Shown here in pieces: positions 1 through 4,825 of a stretch of DNA of 7,432 nucleotides. Origin of the DNA: JAGWFU01 sp035534575. GTDB taxonomy: Archaea > Micrarchaeota > Micrarchaeia > Micrarchaeales > Micrarchaeaceae. The stretch's first letter is position 1. Each line of letters starts with the position of its first letter. Where the stretch lies: the NCBI GenBank assembly GCA_035534575.1, contig DATLRT010000024.1:1-7432 (forward strand), read 5' to 3'. Position numbers and translations under genes: made by a program. The notes beneath the pieces are model-generated. The model was not told where the DNA came from, searched no databases, and saw nothing but the letters and a program-made list of their open reading frames with translations.

Positions 1-42
1 AGCGCGGCTAACCCCGAGGTCTCGGATCTGGCAGGCAGATAG
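1..42 (+). CDS. 3' end of an unidentified protein gene (partial)
   Basis: Frame 1 reads from the window edge as SAANPEVSDLAGR and then TAG. G/C-rich third positions resemble the downstream genes, and the stop falls just before a T-rich non-coding spacer, so this is probably the C-terminus of a gene lying mainly outside the window. Frame 3 stops after two codons. Frame 2 stays open for about 30 codons but runs into AT-rich spacer sequence. Thirteen residues are too few to identify a family. The bases could instead be the end of a structured RNA, since they contain a short CCGA/TCGG inverted repeat (14-25) and a stronger hairpin (30-52). Confidence 0.4.
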   Translation, partial: SAANPEVSDLAGR

Positions 43-58
43 GCTGCCTGTCCCTTTT
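30..58 (+). terminator. stop-codon-spanning hairpin with T-run
   Basis: Bases 32-38 (CAGGCAG) pair perfectly with 44-50 (CTGCCTG). A G-T wobble (31/51) and a G-C pair (30/52) extend the stem, and the loop ATAGG contains the TAG stop of the upstream reading frame. CC and then TTTT follow at 53-58, and the next 50 bases are T-rich. The shape matches an intrinsic terminator. Archaeal termination depends mainly on the T-tracts, so the hairpin may instead protect the mRNA 3' end. Confidence 0.4.
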
Positions 59-161
59 CAGAAGGTATTAATAGTTTTCTTACTCAATCTTATTTGATTC
101 CTTTCGAATCTCTACACCCTATTTTGCGGTTTAGACGGACGAAAGGGCATGGTGCTTTAAT
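43..161 (+). promoter_or_regulatory. T-rich spacer with probable promoter for the rpl40e cluster
   Basis: This 119-base spacer is clearly richer in A/T than the genes around it. TATA-like candidates are GTATTAATAG (65-74), CTTATTTGA (89-97) and CTATTTTG (119-126). I cannot choose between them, and the true start site may leave a leader of several tens of bases. A perfect 5-bp inverted repeat, GATTC/GAATC (96-100 and 106-110, loop CTTTC), lies beside the second candidate and might be an operator or a leader hairpin. No tRNA or other RNA gene was recognised here. Confidence 0.3.
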
Positions 162-314
162 TTGGGAAAGTTTCCGATCGCAGACGCTGAACTCGCAAAG
201 ATAGCGATATGCAAGAGATGCAAGGCCAGGAACAGGAAGGGCGCGACCAAGTGCAGGAAGTGCGGATATGGCGCTCTGAGGCCGAAGAGGAAGGACATAA
301 AGGTCAAGAAGTAG
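162..314 (+). CDS. rpl40e: 50S ribosomal protein L40e (eL40)
   Basis: This 50-residue zinc-ribbon protein of the large ribosomal subunit is the archaeal counterpart of the ribosomal part of eukaryotic ubiquitin-L40. Two CxxC knuckles are visible, C17-K-R-C20 and C31-R-K-C34, followed by the family-typical GYGALRPK and a lysine-rich tail. The N-terminus GKFPIADAELAKIAICKRC is also typical. The start must be TTG at 162: an upstream ATG at 149 is out of frame and stops after three codons, and the true frame has a stop at 132 with no ATG or GTG before 162. GGTG at 151-154, 7 bases ahead, is the likely ribosome binding site. It is the first complete gene of a + strand cluster. The gene is easy to miss because it is very short and has a TTG start. 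Confidence 0.93.
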   Translation: MGKFPIADAELAKIAICKRCKARNRKGATKCRKCGYGALRPKRKDIKVKK

Positions 315-335
315 CTTATGCTTAAGGTGAATTTA

Positions 336-557
336 ATGGCAGATCTTACTCCAATAGAACAGATTGTGGTCAAGGCTATGGAAGAGCTTGGCGCCACGAA
401 GGACACAGTGATAAAGACGGCTGACGACATAACGAAGAAGTCAAACAGGCCCAAGGGGCTTGTGACCAACGCGCTTGTAGCCCTCTCCCAGAAGGGAGTC
501 ATAAAGAGGGTCGCCAGGGAAAAGGCGGCCGGATACTACGTAGTAAACAAGGTGTAA
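336..557 (+). CDS. small winged helix-turn-helix protein
   Basis: This 73-residue basic protein has a winged-helix layout. Helix 1 spans about 4-19 (LTPIEQIVVKAMEELG) and helix 2 about 27-36. The recognition helix is about 38-53 (NRPKGLVTNALVALSQKG), and a beta wing, VIKRVAREKAAGYYVV, follows. An ATG at 318 would add six residues. I prefer the ATG at 336 because GGTGA at 326-330 sits 5 bases before it and the protein then begins directly at the fold. The gene lies 21 bases after rpl40e and 2 bases before the next start, so it is probably cotranscribed with both. It may be a DNA- or RNA-binding regulator, or a ribosome-associated protein comparable in fold to S25e. The sequence does not show the S25e signature, so no specific role is assigned. 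Confidence 0.8.
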   Translation: MADLTPIEQIVVKAMEELGATKDTVIKTADDITKKSNRPKGLVTNALVALSQKGVIKRVAREKAAGYYVVNKV

Positions 558-559
558 CC

Positions 560-1018
560 TTGGCCGAGCCTGAGGAGTACGTGGACTTCCTTGCGAAGTA
601 CGGCGACTGGATCTCGATAAAGAGGTTGGGCATAAGGTCCGACACCAAGCCGGAGGCCGTTGCCCACCACCTGGGAGGGATAAGCCACACAGCCACCTCA
701 AAGGCATTCGCTTTCTTAGGCATAAACACAGCCTCGCTAGACACGGTTGCGGAAGGCATAACCGCTGGGATGAGGAAGAGCTACGACTCGCTAGCGCAGT
801 GCGTGGTCAAGATATCAAAGCCTGACGTCAAGGCCGCGGTCAACGCAGCATGCAAGGACCCAAAGGTCTCGCAGGTCGCGGAGGCATACCTCCTCAGCAG
901 GATAATATCGAACATAGGCTACGACACCTCGGTGAACCAGATAACGATGTCAAAGATATTCCCCGACCTGAAGCCGCCGAAGGGCAAGGCGGGAAGGAAG
1001 GCAAAGAAGGCGGACTGA
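560..1018 (+). CDS. conserved archaeal protein, possibly DUF2666 family
   Basis: This protein has 152 residues. The opening EEYVDFLAKYGDWISIKRLGI, with a hydrophobic-aromatic YGDW core, reminds me of the archaeal DUF2666 family, but this comes from memory and is unverified. The rest is predicted mostly helical (AVNAACKDPKVSQVAEAYLLSRII) and ends in a lysine/glycine-rich basic tail (PPKGKAGRKAKKA). It has no signal peptide or membrane segment, so it is cytosolic. The start is TTG at 560, with GGTG at 551-554 placed 5 bases ahead and overlapping the end of the preceding gene, which implies translational coupling. Function is unknown. Linkage to rpl40e and a winged-helix gene, together with the basic tail, hints at an RNA- or ribosome-related role. 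That is inference only. Confidence 0.82.
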   Translation: MAEPEEYVDFLAKYGDWISIKRLGIRSDTKPEAVAHHLGGISHTATSKAFAFLGINTASLDTVAEGITAGMRKSYDSLAQCVVKISKPDVKAAVNAACKDPKVSQVAEAYLLSRIISNIGYDTSVNQITMSKIFPDLKPPKGKAGRKAKKAD

Positions 1019-1064
1019 TACCACTATTTCTAATCCTGCCAGGGGACATAAAGCACCCCTCAAA

Positions 1065-1077
1065 AGCTTTATATATT
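1065..1077 (+). promoter_or_regulatory. TATA box of the cupin/phosphodiesterase operon
   Basis: AGCTTTATATATT contains a near-ideal archaeal box A, TTTATATA (1068-1075), preceded by an A-rich CAAAAG that could serve as the BRE. Its centre is about 27 bases before the ATG at 1099. Archaeal transcription starts roughly 25-27 bases from the box centre, so the message should begin at or within a base or two of the start codon. No Shine-Dalgarno sequence precedes that ATG, which agrees with a leaderless transcript. Confidence 0.75.
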
Positions 1078-1098
1078 ATCAAAGGCCTATTTTATCGT

Positions 1099-1968
1099 AT
1101 GACTACGGAGAGCTATAGGCCCCAACCCCAGAGGATGGGTAGCCTATCGCTGCGCACTTTTGACAGCAAGGGAGTTCATAAAGAGGAGGTGAGTGGCAGC
1201 TATGTCCGCACGCTTACAACAGCCCCTTACACAACGCTGACAAGGATAGAGCCCGGGAAGAAGACGATTATAAGCACAACAAACCTCTCGGTATTGATGT
1301 CCGAGGGAGCCATAGAGTACGGCAACAACCTGTCCATAAACGGCGGCACGCTGATATTCAAGGACGTGATAGGGCTCTCGGTGAAGCTTAACACCGGAGG
1401 AATCCTACTTCAGACAAGTGCCAATACCAACGGGATAGAGCTCCACGGAGTGAAGGCCATAGAGAAGTCAGCAGTGCAGAGGTATCTGGAGTACACCAAG
1501 AGCCACCTGAAGATGATAGTGGGCGAGAGAAAGGAGCCTATTGAGACTCAGTGGACCGATGGTAATTGGCAGTTTTCAGCAGGTGAGGGCGGGATAAGGA
1601 AGAAGGCGATAGGAAACAAGCTTGACATGGCTGAGTTCTCGTTTGACAACCTCTTGATGTGCAAGGGCTCTGACAAGAGGGACTACCACATACACAACAA
1701 GCTGACTGAGATATACGTTACTTTCGGCGGAGTTTCGGGAATGGCAACCGAGAACGGCGGCACCAATAGCCTGACGGAGATGCGGGACTCGGCTACGGTC
1801 GCCGTGGTGCATCCAGGAGTCCCGCATGAGTTCTTGCCGCATACATACGCGCATGTATTCCAGGTTTCAGAAGGGAGCATACTGGGAGATAAGGCTGTGA
1901 AGAGCCTTGATGGTGCGATTAAATGGAAGATTCAGGAGTTTATCAGAACGCATTCTCAATCTGGCTGA
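1099..1968 (+). CDS. cupin-fold protein, probably bicupin, unknown substrate
   Basis: This protein has 289 residues. The C-terminal half carries a recognisable cupin: motif 1 is H197-I-H199-NKLT-E204 followed by G210, and motif 2 is P239-G-V-P-H243-EF. Together they supply the three His and one Glu that normally bind a metal. The N-terminal half (about 48-112: RIEPGKKTII, LSVLMSEG, LNTGGILLQTS) has the strand/glycine rhythm of a second cupin but no metal-binding histidines, so a degenerate first barrel is inferred. The reading frame is open back to 850, but that extension lies inside the previous gene. The TATA box places transcription at 1099, so the ATG there is chosen. Cupins include isomerases, dioxygenases and sugar-binding proteins, and the sequence does not decide between them. 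It overlaps the following phosphodiesterase gene by 46 bases. Confidence 0.75.
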   Translation: MTTESYRPQPQRMGSLSLRTFDSKGVHKEEVSGSYVRTLTTAPYTTLTRIEPGKKTIISTTNLSVLMSEGAIEYGNNLSINGGTLIFKDVIGLSVKLNTGGILLQTSANTNGIELHGVKAIEKSAVQRYLEYTKSHLKMIVGERKEPIETQWTDGNWQFSAGEGGIRKKAIGNKLDMAEFSFDNLLMCKGSDKRDYHIHNKLTEIYVTFGGVSGMATENGGTNSLTEMRDSATVAVVHPGVPHEFLPHTYAHVFQVSEGSILGDKAVKSLDGAIKWKIQEFIRTHSQSG

Positions 1969-2444
1969 TTCCCGAGCCGAGTATCTCGGCAATGGCGCGA
2001 GAGCAGATAGCCATACTTGCAGGGAAGCTGCACTCGCCCACCTTTGAGCCGCATGTCACCCTCGTAGGAGGAATAACAGGGGACAAGGAATCCTCGATTG
2101 CAGCAACTCAGGACATAGCCAAAAGCATAGGGAACATTGAGGCGGAGTTCGATGGCATATCAGGACTTGACGAGTATTTCAGAGCTATCTTTGTAAGGAT
2201 GAAAAAGACACATGTGCTGCAGCTGGCGAATGACGTTGCCAAAAGGAGGTTGGGCTGGGAGACCTCTCCGAGCTACATGCCGCATATGAGCCTCGTTTAT
2301 TCGGATATGGAGCAGAACAAAAAGCAGGAGTTGATTGGCACCATCCCAGAATTCTCAGGCGTATGCAAATTCGTGCGGCTCGACCTTTATTCGACAGCAG
2401 GAAAGGTTGAGGATTGGAAACGATTGGCGGAATTCAAGCTGTGA
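1923..2444 (+). CDS. 2H-superfamily cyclic phosphodiesterase-like protein
   Basis: This 173-residue protein shows both catalytic motifs of the 2H phosphoesterase superfamily, H44-V-T46 (in FEPHVTLVGG) and H121-M-S123 (in MPHMSLVYSD). The opening FSIWLIPEP and the PHxSLxYSD form resemble the plant/yeast cyclic phosphodiesterase branch more than the LigT/ThpR branch. Characterised members of that branch open ADP-ribose 1'',2''-cyclic phosphate, a tRNA-splicing by-product, or nucleoside 2',3'-cyclic phosphates. The true substrate here is unknown. The ATG at 1923 is preferred over the Met at residue 24 because a later start would remove the first beta strand, and GGTG at 1912-1915 is 7 bases ahead. 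The gene starts inside the end of the cupin gene, so the pair is probably one operon. Its 3' end overlaps the convergent ribK by 11 bases. Confidence 0.85.
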   Translation: MEDSGVYQNAFSIWLIPEPSISAMAREQIAILAGKLHSPTFEPHVTLVGGITGDKESSIAATQDIAKSIGNIEAEFDGISGLDEYFRAIFVRMKKTHVLQLANDVAKRRLGWETSPSYMPHMSLVYSDMEQNKKQELIGTIPEFSGVCKFVRLDLYSTAGKVEDWKRLAEFKL

Positions 2445-2856
2445 TGACTACGGAAACCGTCGAACCCGTCTTTAAGCCGCGGCCCTTCAGCCTCTTCCTT
2501 GATACAATCTCCATTATCGTGTCCGGATATCTGCTCTTCTGGGGCCTTATGACAAATGCCCCGGGCTTGCCGTTGATTGATGCTGAATAGCACCTCACAG
2601 CCCCGTATCTCTTGCCGTCTAGCACAAAGCCCTTGATTAACCTGTGCTTAATCCTGATCATCAATGGGACCTTGCGAGCCTCGGATGCGGATAGCTTAAT
2701 GTTAAGCGTCCCGGGATAGGGGATGTATCCTATCGACTTCATGAATCTTGTTTTGTATGCTGGTATCGACAGAAAGAGAGCGGCCTTGCCCATGCCGTTA
2801 GAGACTTTTCCCGTAAGAATAAGTTTAGCCCTAGCTTTTGACTTGCCGAGTGCCAC
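2434..2856 (-). CDS. ribK: CTP-dependent riboflavin kinase (archaeal RibK)
   Basis: This enzyme phosphorylates riboflavin to FMN using CTP, in the archaeal family typified by Methanocaldococcus MJ0056. Visible signatures (numbered from the GTG) are the glycine-rich G16-KVSNG-MGKA strand-turn and FLSIPAY. Next come GYIPYPGTLNIKL at 43-55, where the T and N coordinate nucleotide-bound Mg in the family, AFVIRP, and the closing EIVSRKRLKGRGLKTGSTV. The frame is open to an ATG at 2910 with a TTG at 2892 between. I prefer the GTG at 2854-2856, 4 bases after the riboflavin synthase stop, because family members have only a short segment before the glycine-rich turn. No strong ribosome binding site settles the choice, and the longer forms of up to 158 residues are possible. 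It acts directly after its neighbour ribE in the pathway. Confidence 0.88.
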   Translation of the reverse strand: MALGKSKARAKLILTGKVSNGMGKAALFLSIPAYKTRFMKSIGYIPYPGTLNIKLSASEARKVPLMIRIKHRLIKGFVLDGKRYGAVRCYSASINGKPGAFVIRPQKSRYPDTIMEIVSRKRLKGRGLKTGSTVSVVITA

Positions 2857-2860
2857 GATA

Positions 2861-3454
2861 TCATCGCTTCTGCTTTGCAATGTACTTTGCAAGTATGTCC
2901 GCCTCCACATTGACCCTGTCGCCTATTTTCTTGTGCGACATGTTGGCTATCTCCATTGTGTGCGGTATCAGAGAGATGGTGAGGCTCGTGCCTTTTATCG
3001 CCACCACGGTTAGGCTTATGCCTTCTATCGTTATGGAGCCCTTCTCCACAACATATTTGGTGAGTGTGGATGGGATCGTTATGAGTATGTCGACCTGAGT
3101 CTTCATCTTCTTTATTCCGGTTATTTTTCCGACCCCGTCTACATGCCCAAGGACGAAGTGTCCCTCTATGCGCCCGTCAGACTTTAGGCTCCTTTCAACA
3201 TTGACCTTGTCGCCTTTCATTATGGAGCCTAGGCTGGTCCTCTTCATCGTTTCGCCAATCATCTCAAATTCAGCGTTCCCCTTGCTAAGTTTTCGGACTG
3301 TGAGGCAAGCGCCGTTCACGGCGAGGCTGTCTCCCGGCTTCATCCCTGCCGAGATTTTTCCAAGTGAGAGGGTCATGCGCATGGCGCTCCTGCTGCCCCT
3401 GCTCTTTCCGATATCGAGCACCTTTGCCGTGCCTTCTATTATTCCTGTGAACAT
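2861..3454 (-). CDS. ribE: riboflavin synthase, bacterial/eukaryotic alpha-chain type
   Basis: This enzyme dismutates two 6,7-dimethyl-8-ribityllumazine molecules into riboflavin and the ribitylamino-pyrimidine. The 197 residues match the usual two-barrel length. Barrel 1 starts MFTGIIE and contains SLAVNGACLTV (C50) and VNVERSL. The hinge region has EGHFVLGHVDG (H99, H104). Barrel 2 repeats the pattern with GSITIEGISLTV (S147) and SLIPHT, then VNVEADILAKY (D186). All expected active-site positions appear present. Many archaea instead use an unrelated lumazine-synthase-like riboflavin synthase, so this copy suggests acquisition from bacteria. The ATG start begins exactly at the conserved MFTGIIE, and a weak GGTAG lies 9 bases upstream. 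It is the first gene of a ribE-ribK pair. ribD, ribB and ribH are not in the window. Confidence 0.94.
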   Translation of the reverse strand: MFTGIIEGTAKVLDIGKSRGSRSAMRMTLSLGKISAGMKPGDSLAVNGACLTVRKLSKGNAEFEMIGETMKRTSLGSIMKGDKVNVERSLKSDGRIEGHFVLGHVDGVGKITGIKKMKTQVDILITIPSTLTKYVVEKGSITIEGISLTVVAIKGTSLTISLIPHTMEIANMSHKKIGDRVNVEADILAKYIAKQKR

Positions 3455-3482
3455 CTCAACACTACCAATAAATTCTATCTCC

Positions 3483-3498
3483 TGCCTTTTTTATGTTT
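3483..3498 (-). promoter_or_regulatory. possible TATA box for ribE-ribK
   Basis: On the - strand the 58-base gap before ribE reads AAACATAAAAAAGG, an A/T block whose centre is roughly 35 bases before the ribE ATG. Transcription would then start about 10 bases before the gene. The match to box A is only fair, and the pair could instead be transcribed from the tRNA-Glu/orphan gene side. No conserved FMN riboswitch structure was recognised. Confidence 0.3.
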
Positions 3499-3512
3499 AT
3501 GTTACTTTTTCA

Positions 3513-4058
3513 TCACAGTTTTGTAATTTCAGACTGCTTAACCCTTACCTTTTGAGTCATCTTCTTCGTGCTCACATAGGCAAGGACGTCTATATCAGGA
3601 TTGTACAACTCGATCATGTCGAGGTCAGTGCGTTCAAAAACCCTTGCGCCTTTTAGGCCCCTGCCGTTTAACATCGATTGTTTAATTTTACTGTACGTCT
3701 GTTGCTCCAGATAAAAATCCAAATCACCGACATGATGGCGATACGGATCCGGCTTCCTGATGTAGATGTGGGTATAGGTAGCCCCTGGAATGTTTCCCTT
3801 TGTCGGAATAGTGATGGGTTCGTATAATCTAAAGTATTTCTGATTGGGGTCATCTGAAGGTTCAGCCAATTTTGCTCGGAGTTTTATAAGGGTTTCATAT
3901 TCCTTGTCATAGTGGCAGAATACGCCGATGTTGCCCGCGTTTGGAAGGGATTTGCCGAATGAGCCCTTACACAGTCTATGGCACTCTATGTGTATGTGCT
4001 TGATTGCCTCAAGTAGCCCTTTATGATTTTTTATTGGGCTAAATCGATAAAGTTTCAT
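3513..4058 (-). CDS. conserved hypothetical protein of unknown function
   Basis: This 181-residue soluble protein has no signal peptide or membrane segment. Histidine, tyrosine and aspartate are frequent: HIHIECHRLCK (21-31), GNIGVFCHYDKEYE (43-55), NQKYFRLYEPITIP (72-85) and YIRKPDPYRHHVGDLDFYL (99-117). FERTDLDMIELYNPDIDVLAYVST (141-164) follows. I recall similar hypothetical proteins in candidate-phyla (CPR/Patescibacteria) genomes, but this is memory and not a search result. No known catalytic motif is evident, although the spaced H/C/D residues could bind a metal. The start is well supported by GAGGT, 7 bases before the ATG. Hand counts give about 40-48% GC, below the dnaG, sua5 and dcd genes. 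It lies 35 bases after tRNA-Glu on the same strand and may share its transcript. Confidence 0.78.
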   Translation of the reverse strand: MKLYRFSPIKNHKGLLEAIKHIHIECHRLCKGSFGKSLPNAGNIGVFCHYDKEYETLIKLRAKLAEPSDDPNQKYFRLYEPITIPTKGNIPGATYTHIYIRKPDPYRHHVGDLDFYLEQQTYSKIKQSMLNGRGLKGARVFERTDLDMIELYNPDIDVLAYVSTKKMTQKVRVKQSEITKL

Positions 4059-4093
4059 AGTTTTTACCTCTTTAATCCGGCTAAGTGCCTGAA

Positions 4094-4168
4094 TGCTCCC
4101 ATCGGGATTTGAACCCGAGTTTCAGGGTTGAAAGCCCCGCGTCCTTGGCCGAGCTAGACGATGGGAGC
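4094..4168 (-). tRNA. tRNA-Glu (anticodon UUC)
   Basis: Read on the - strand, a complete 75-base cloverleaf folds. The acceptor is GCTCCCA/TGGGAGC, all 7 pairs perfect. The D stem is GTCT/GGAC with one T-G pair. The anticodon stem is CGGGG/CCCTG with one G-T pair around the loop CTTTCAA, giving anticodon TTC (UUC, Glu). The variable loop has 4 bases, the T arm is TCGGG-TTCAAAT-CCCGA, and the discriminator is A. There is no intron, and CCA is not encoded because the next bases are TTC. Confidence 0.97.
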
Positions 4169-4190
4169 ACGGTAATAATATGCACAAGAT

Positions 4191-4202
4191 GGTATAAAAA
4201 TA
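4191..4202 (-). promoter_or_regulatory. TATA box of tRNA-Glu
   Basis: The - strand reads TATTTTTATACC. The box TTTTTATA (complement of 4193-4200) is centred about 28 bases before the first tRNA base, the distance expected for archaeal transcription starting at or a base or two before the mature 5' end. Confidence 0.65.
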
Positions 4203-4235
4203 CTCTGGGATGACGAGGCTGCCGCCTGTTATGAA

Positions 4236-4247
4236 CGCTTATTAATC
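4236..4247 (+). promoter_or_regulatory. probable TATA box of dcd
   Basis: ACGCTTATTAATC contains CTTATTAA (4238-4245), centred about 38 bases before the dcd ATG. The predicted start site near 4268 would leave a leader of roughly 12 bases, just enough for the GTGAT at 4272-4276. With the tRNA-Glu box on the other strand, this makes a compact divergent promoter region (4169-4279). Confidence 0.5.
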
Positions 4248-4279
4248 TTTTCGTGGAAATCTATTTGTTGCGTGATTAG

Positions 4280-4822
4280 ATGATACTATCAGACTTTGAC
4301 CTGATGAATGTTATAAGGAGCAAGAGGCTCGCGATAGAGCCGTTCTCGGAGGACATAGTTAGGGAGAACGGGGTCGACTTCAGGCTCGCCGACGAGGTGG
4401 GCAGGCACAAGCAGATGGGCGCCGACTTCGTGATGGACCCGTACAACGAGGAGACAATCAAGGCTGGCTACGAGATAGAGAAGGGCGTGAATGAGATACT
4501 GATCGGAGCGAAGGAGCAGGTGCTGCTCACGACAAACGAGCACATATCCGTGCCCGACGACCTTGTGGGTTTCGTGGAGCTCAGGAGCACATGGGCGAGG
4601 CACGGCCTGTCAATGCCGCCCACCATAATCGACGCGGGATTCAGCGGCACAATCACGCTTGAGGTGGTGAACAACGCGCCATACAAGATAAGGATAAAGC
4701 CGTTGCAGAGGTTCGCGCACATAGTGTTCCTAAAGGCTAGCAGCAGGGTGACTAAGGTCTACGCTGGCACATACAACGACCAGAAGGGAGTGAAGCTGCC
4801 GAAGGTAATAAAGGAGCTATAG
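4280..4822 (+). CDS. dcd: dCTP deaminase (dUTPase superfamily)
   Basis: This enzyme deaminates dCTP to dUTP to feed dTMP synthesis. The 180-residue length fits the family. Signatures in order are the N-terminal ILSDFDLMNVIRSKRLAIEPF and VDFRLADEV. The core is ELRSTWARHGLSMPPTIIDAGFSGTITLEVVN (100-131), with R102-S103, R107, D118-AGF and the probable catalytic E128. PLQRFAHIVF (141-150) follows, and the C-terminal nucleotide-closing motif is YNDQKGVKLP (165-174). The MPPTIIDAGF form lacks the bacterial TAG tripeptide, as in other archaeal copies I recall. Whether it also hydrolyses dUTP, as the bifunctional methanogen enzyme does, cannot be read from the sequence. GTGAT lies 3 bases before the ATG. 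The gene has its own promoter and ends 3 bases from the convergent sua5. Confidence 0.94.
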   Translation: MILSDFDLMNVIRSKRLAIEPFSEDIVRENGVDFRLADEVGRHKQMGADFVMDPYNEETIKAGYEIEKGVNEILIGAKEQVLLTTNEHISVPDDLVGFVELRSTWARHGLSMPPTIIDAGFSGTITLEVVNNAPYKIRIKPLQRFAHIVFLKASSRVTKVYAGTYNDQKGVKLPKVIKEL

Positions 4823-4825
4823 CTG

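Noticed and set aside
850..1098. N-terminal extension of the cupin reading frame
   Set aside because: It runs antiphase through the end of the DUF2666-like gene, has proline/glycine/charge-rich shadow composition, and lies upstream of the TATA box at 1068.
2441..2447. GTGATGA resembling a C box of a C/D guide RNA (also near 3510-3516 on the - strand)
   Set aside because: No CTGA D box follows at a suitable distance in either place, and both sites coincide with gene stop codons.
3455..3512. FMN riboswitch ahead of ribE
   Set aside because: The gap is only 58 bases, A/T-rich, and has none of the long conserved junction structure of that riboswitch.
4094..4168. Intron in, or att site within, tRNA-Glu
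   Set aside because: The cloverleaf is complete without an insertion, and no second copy of its 3' half was seen elsewhere in the window.
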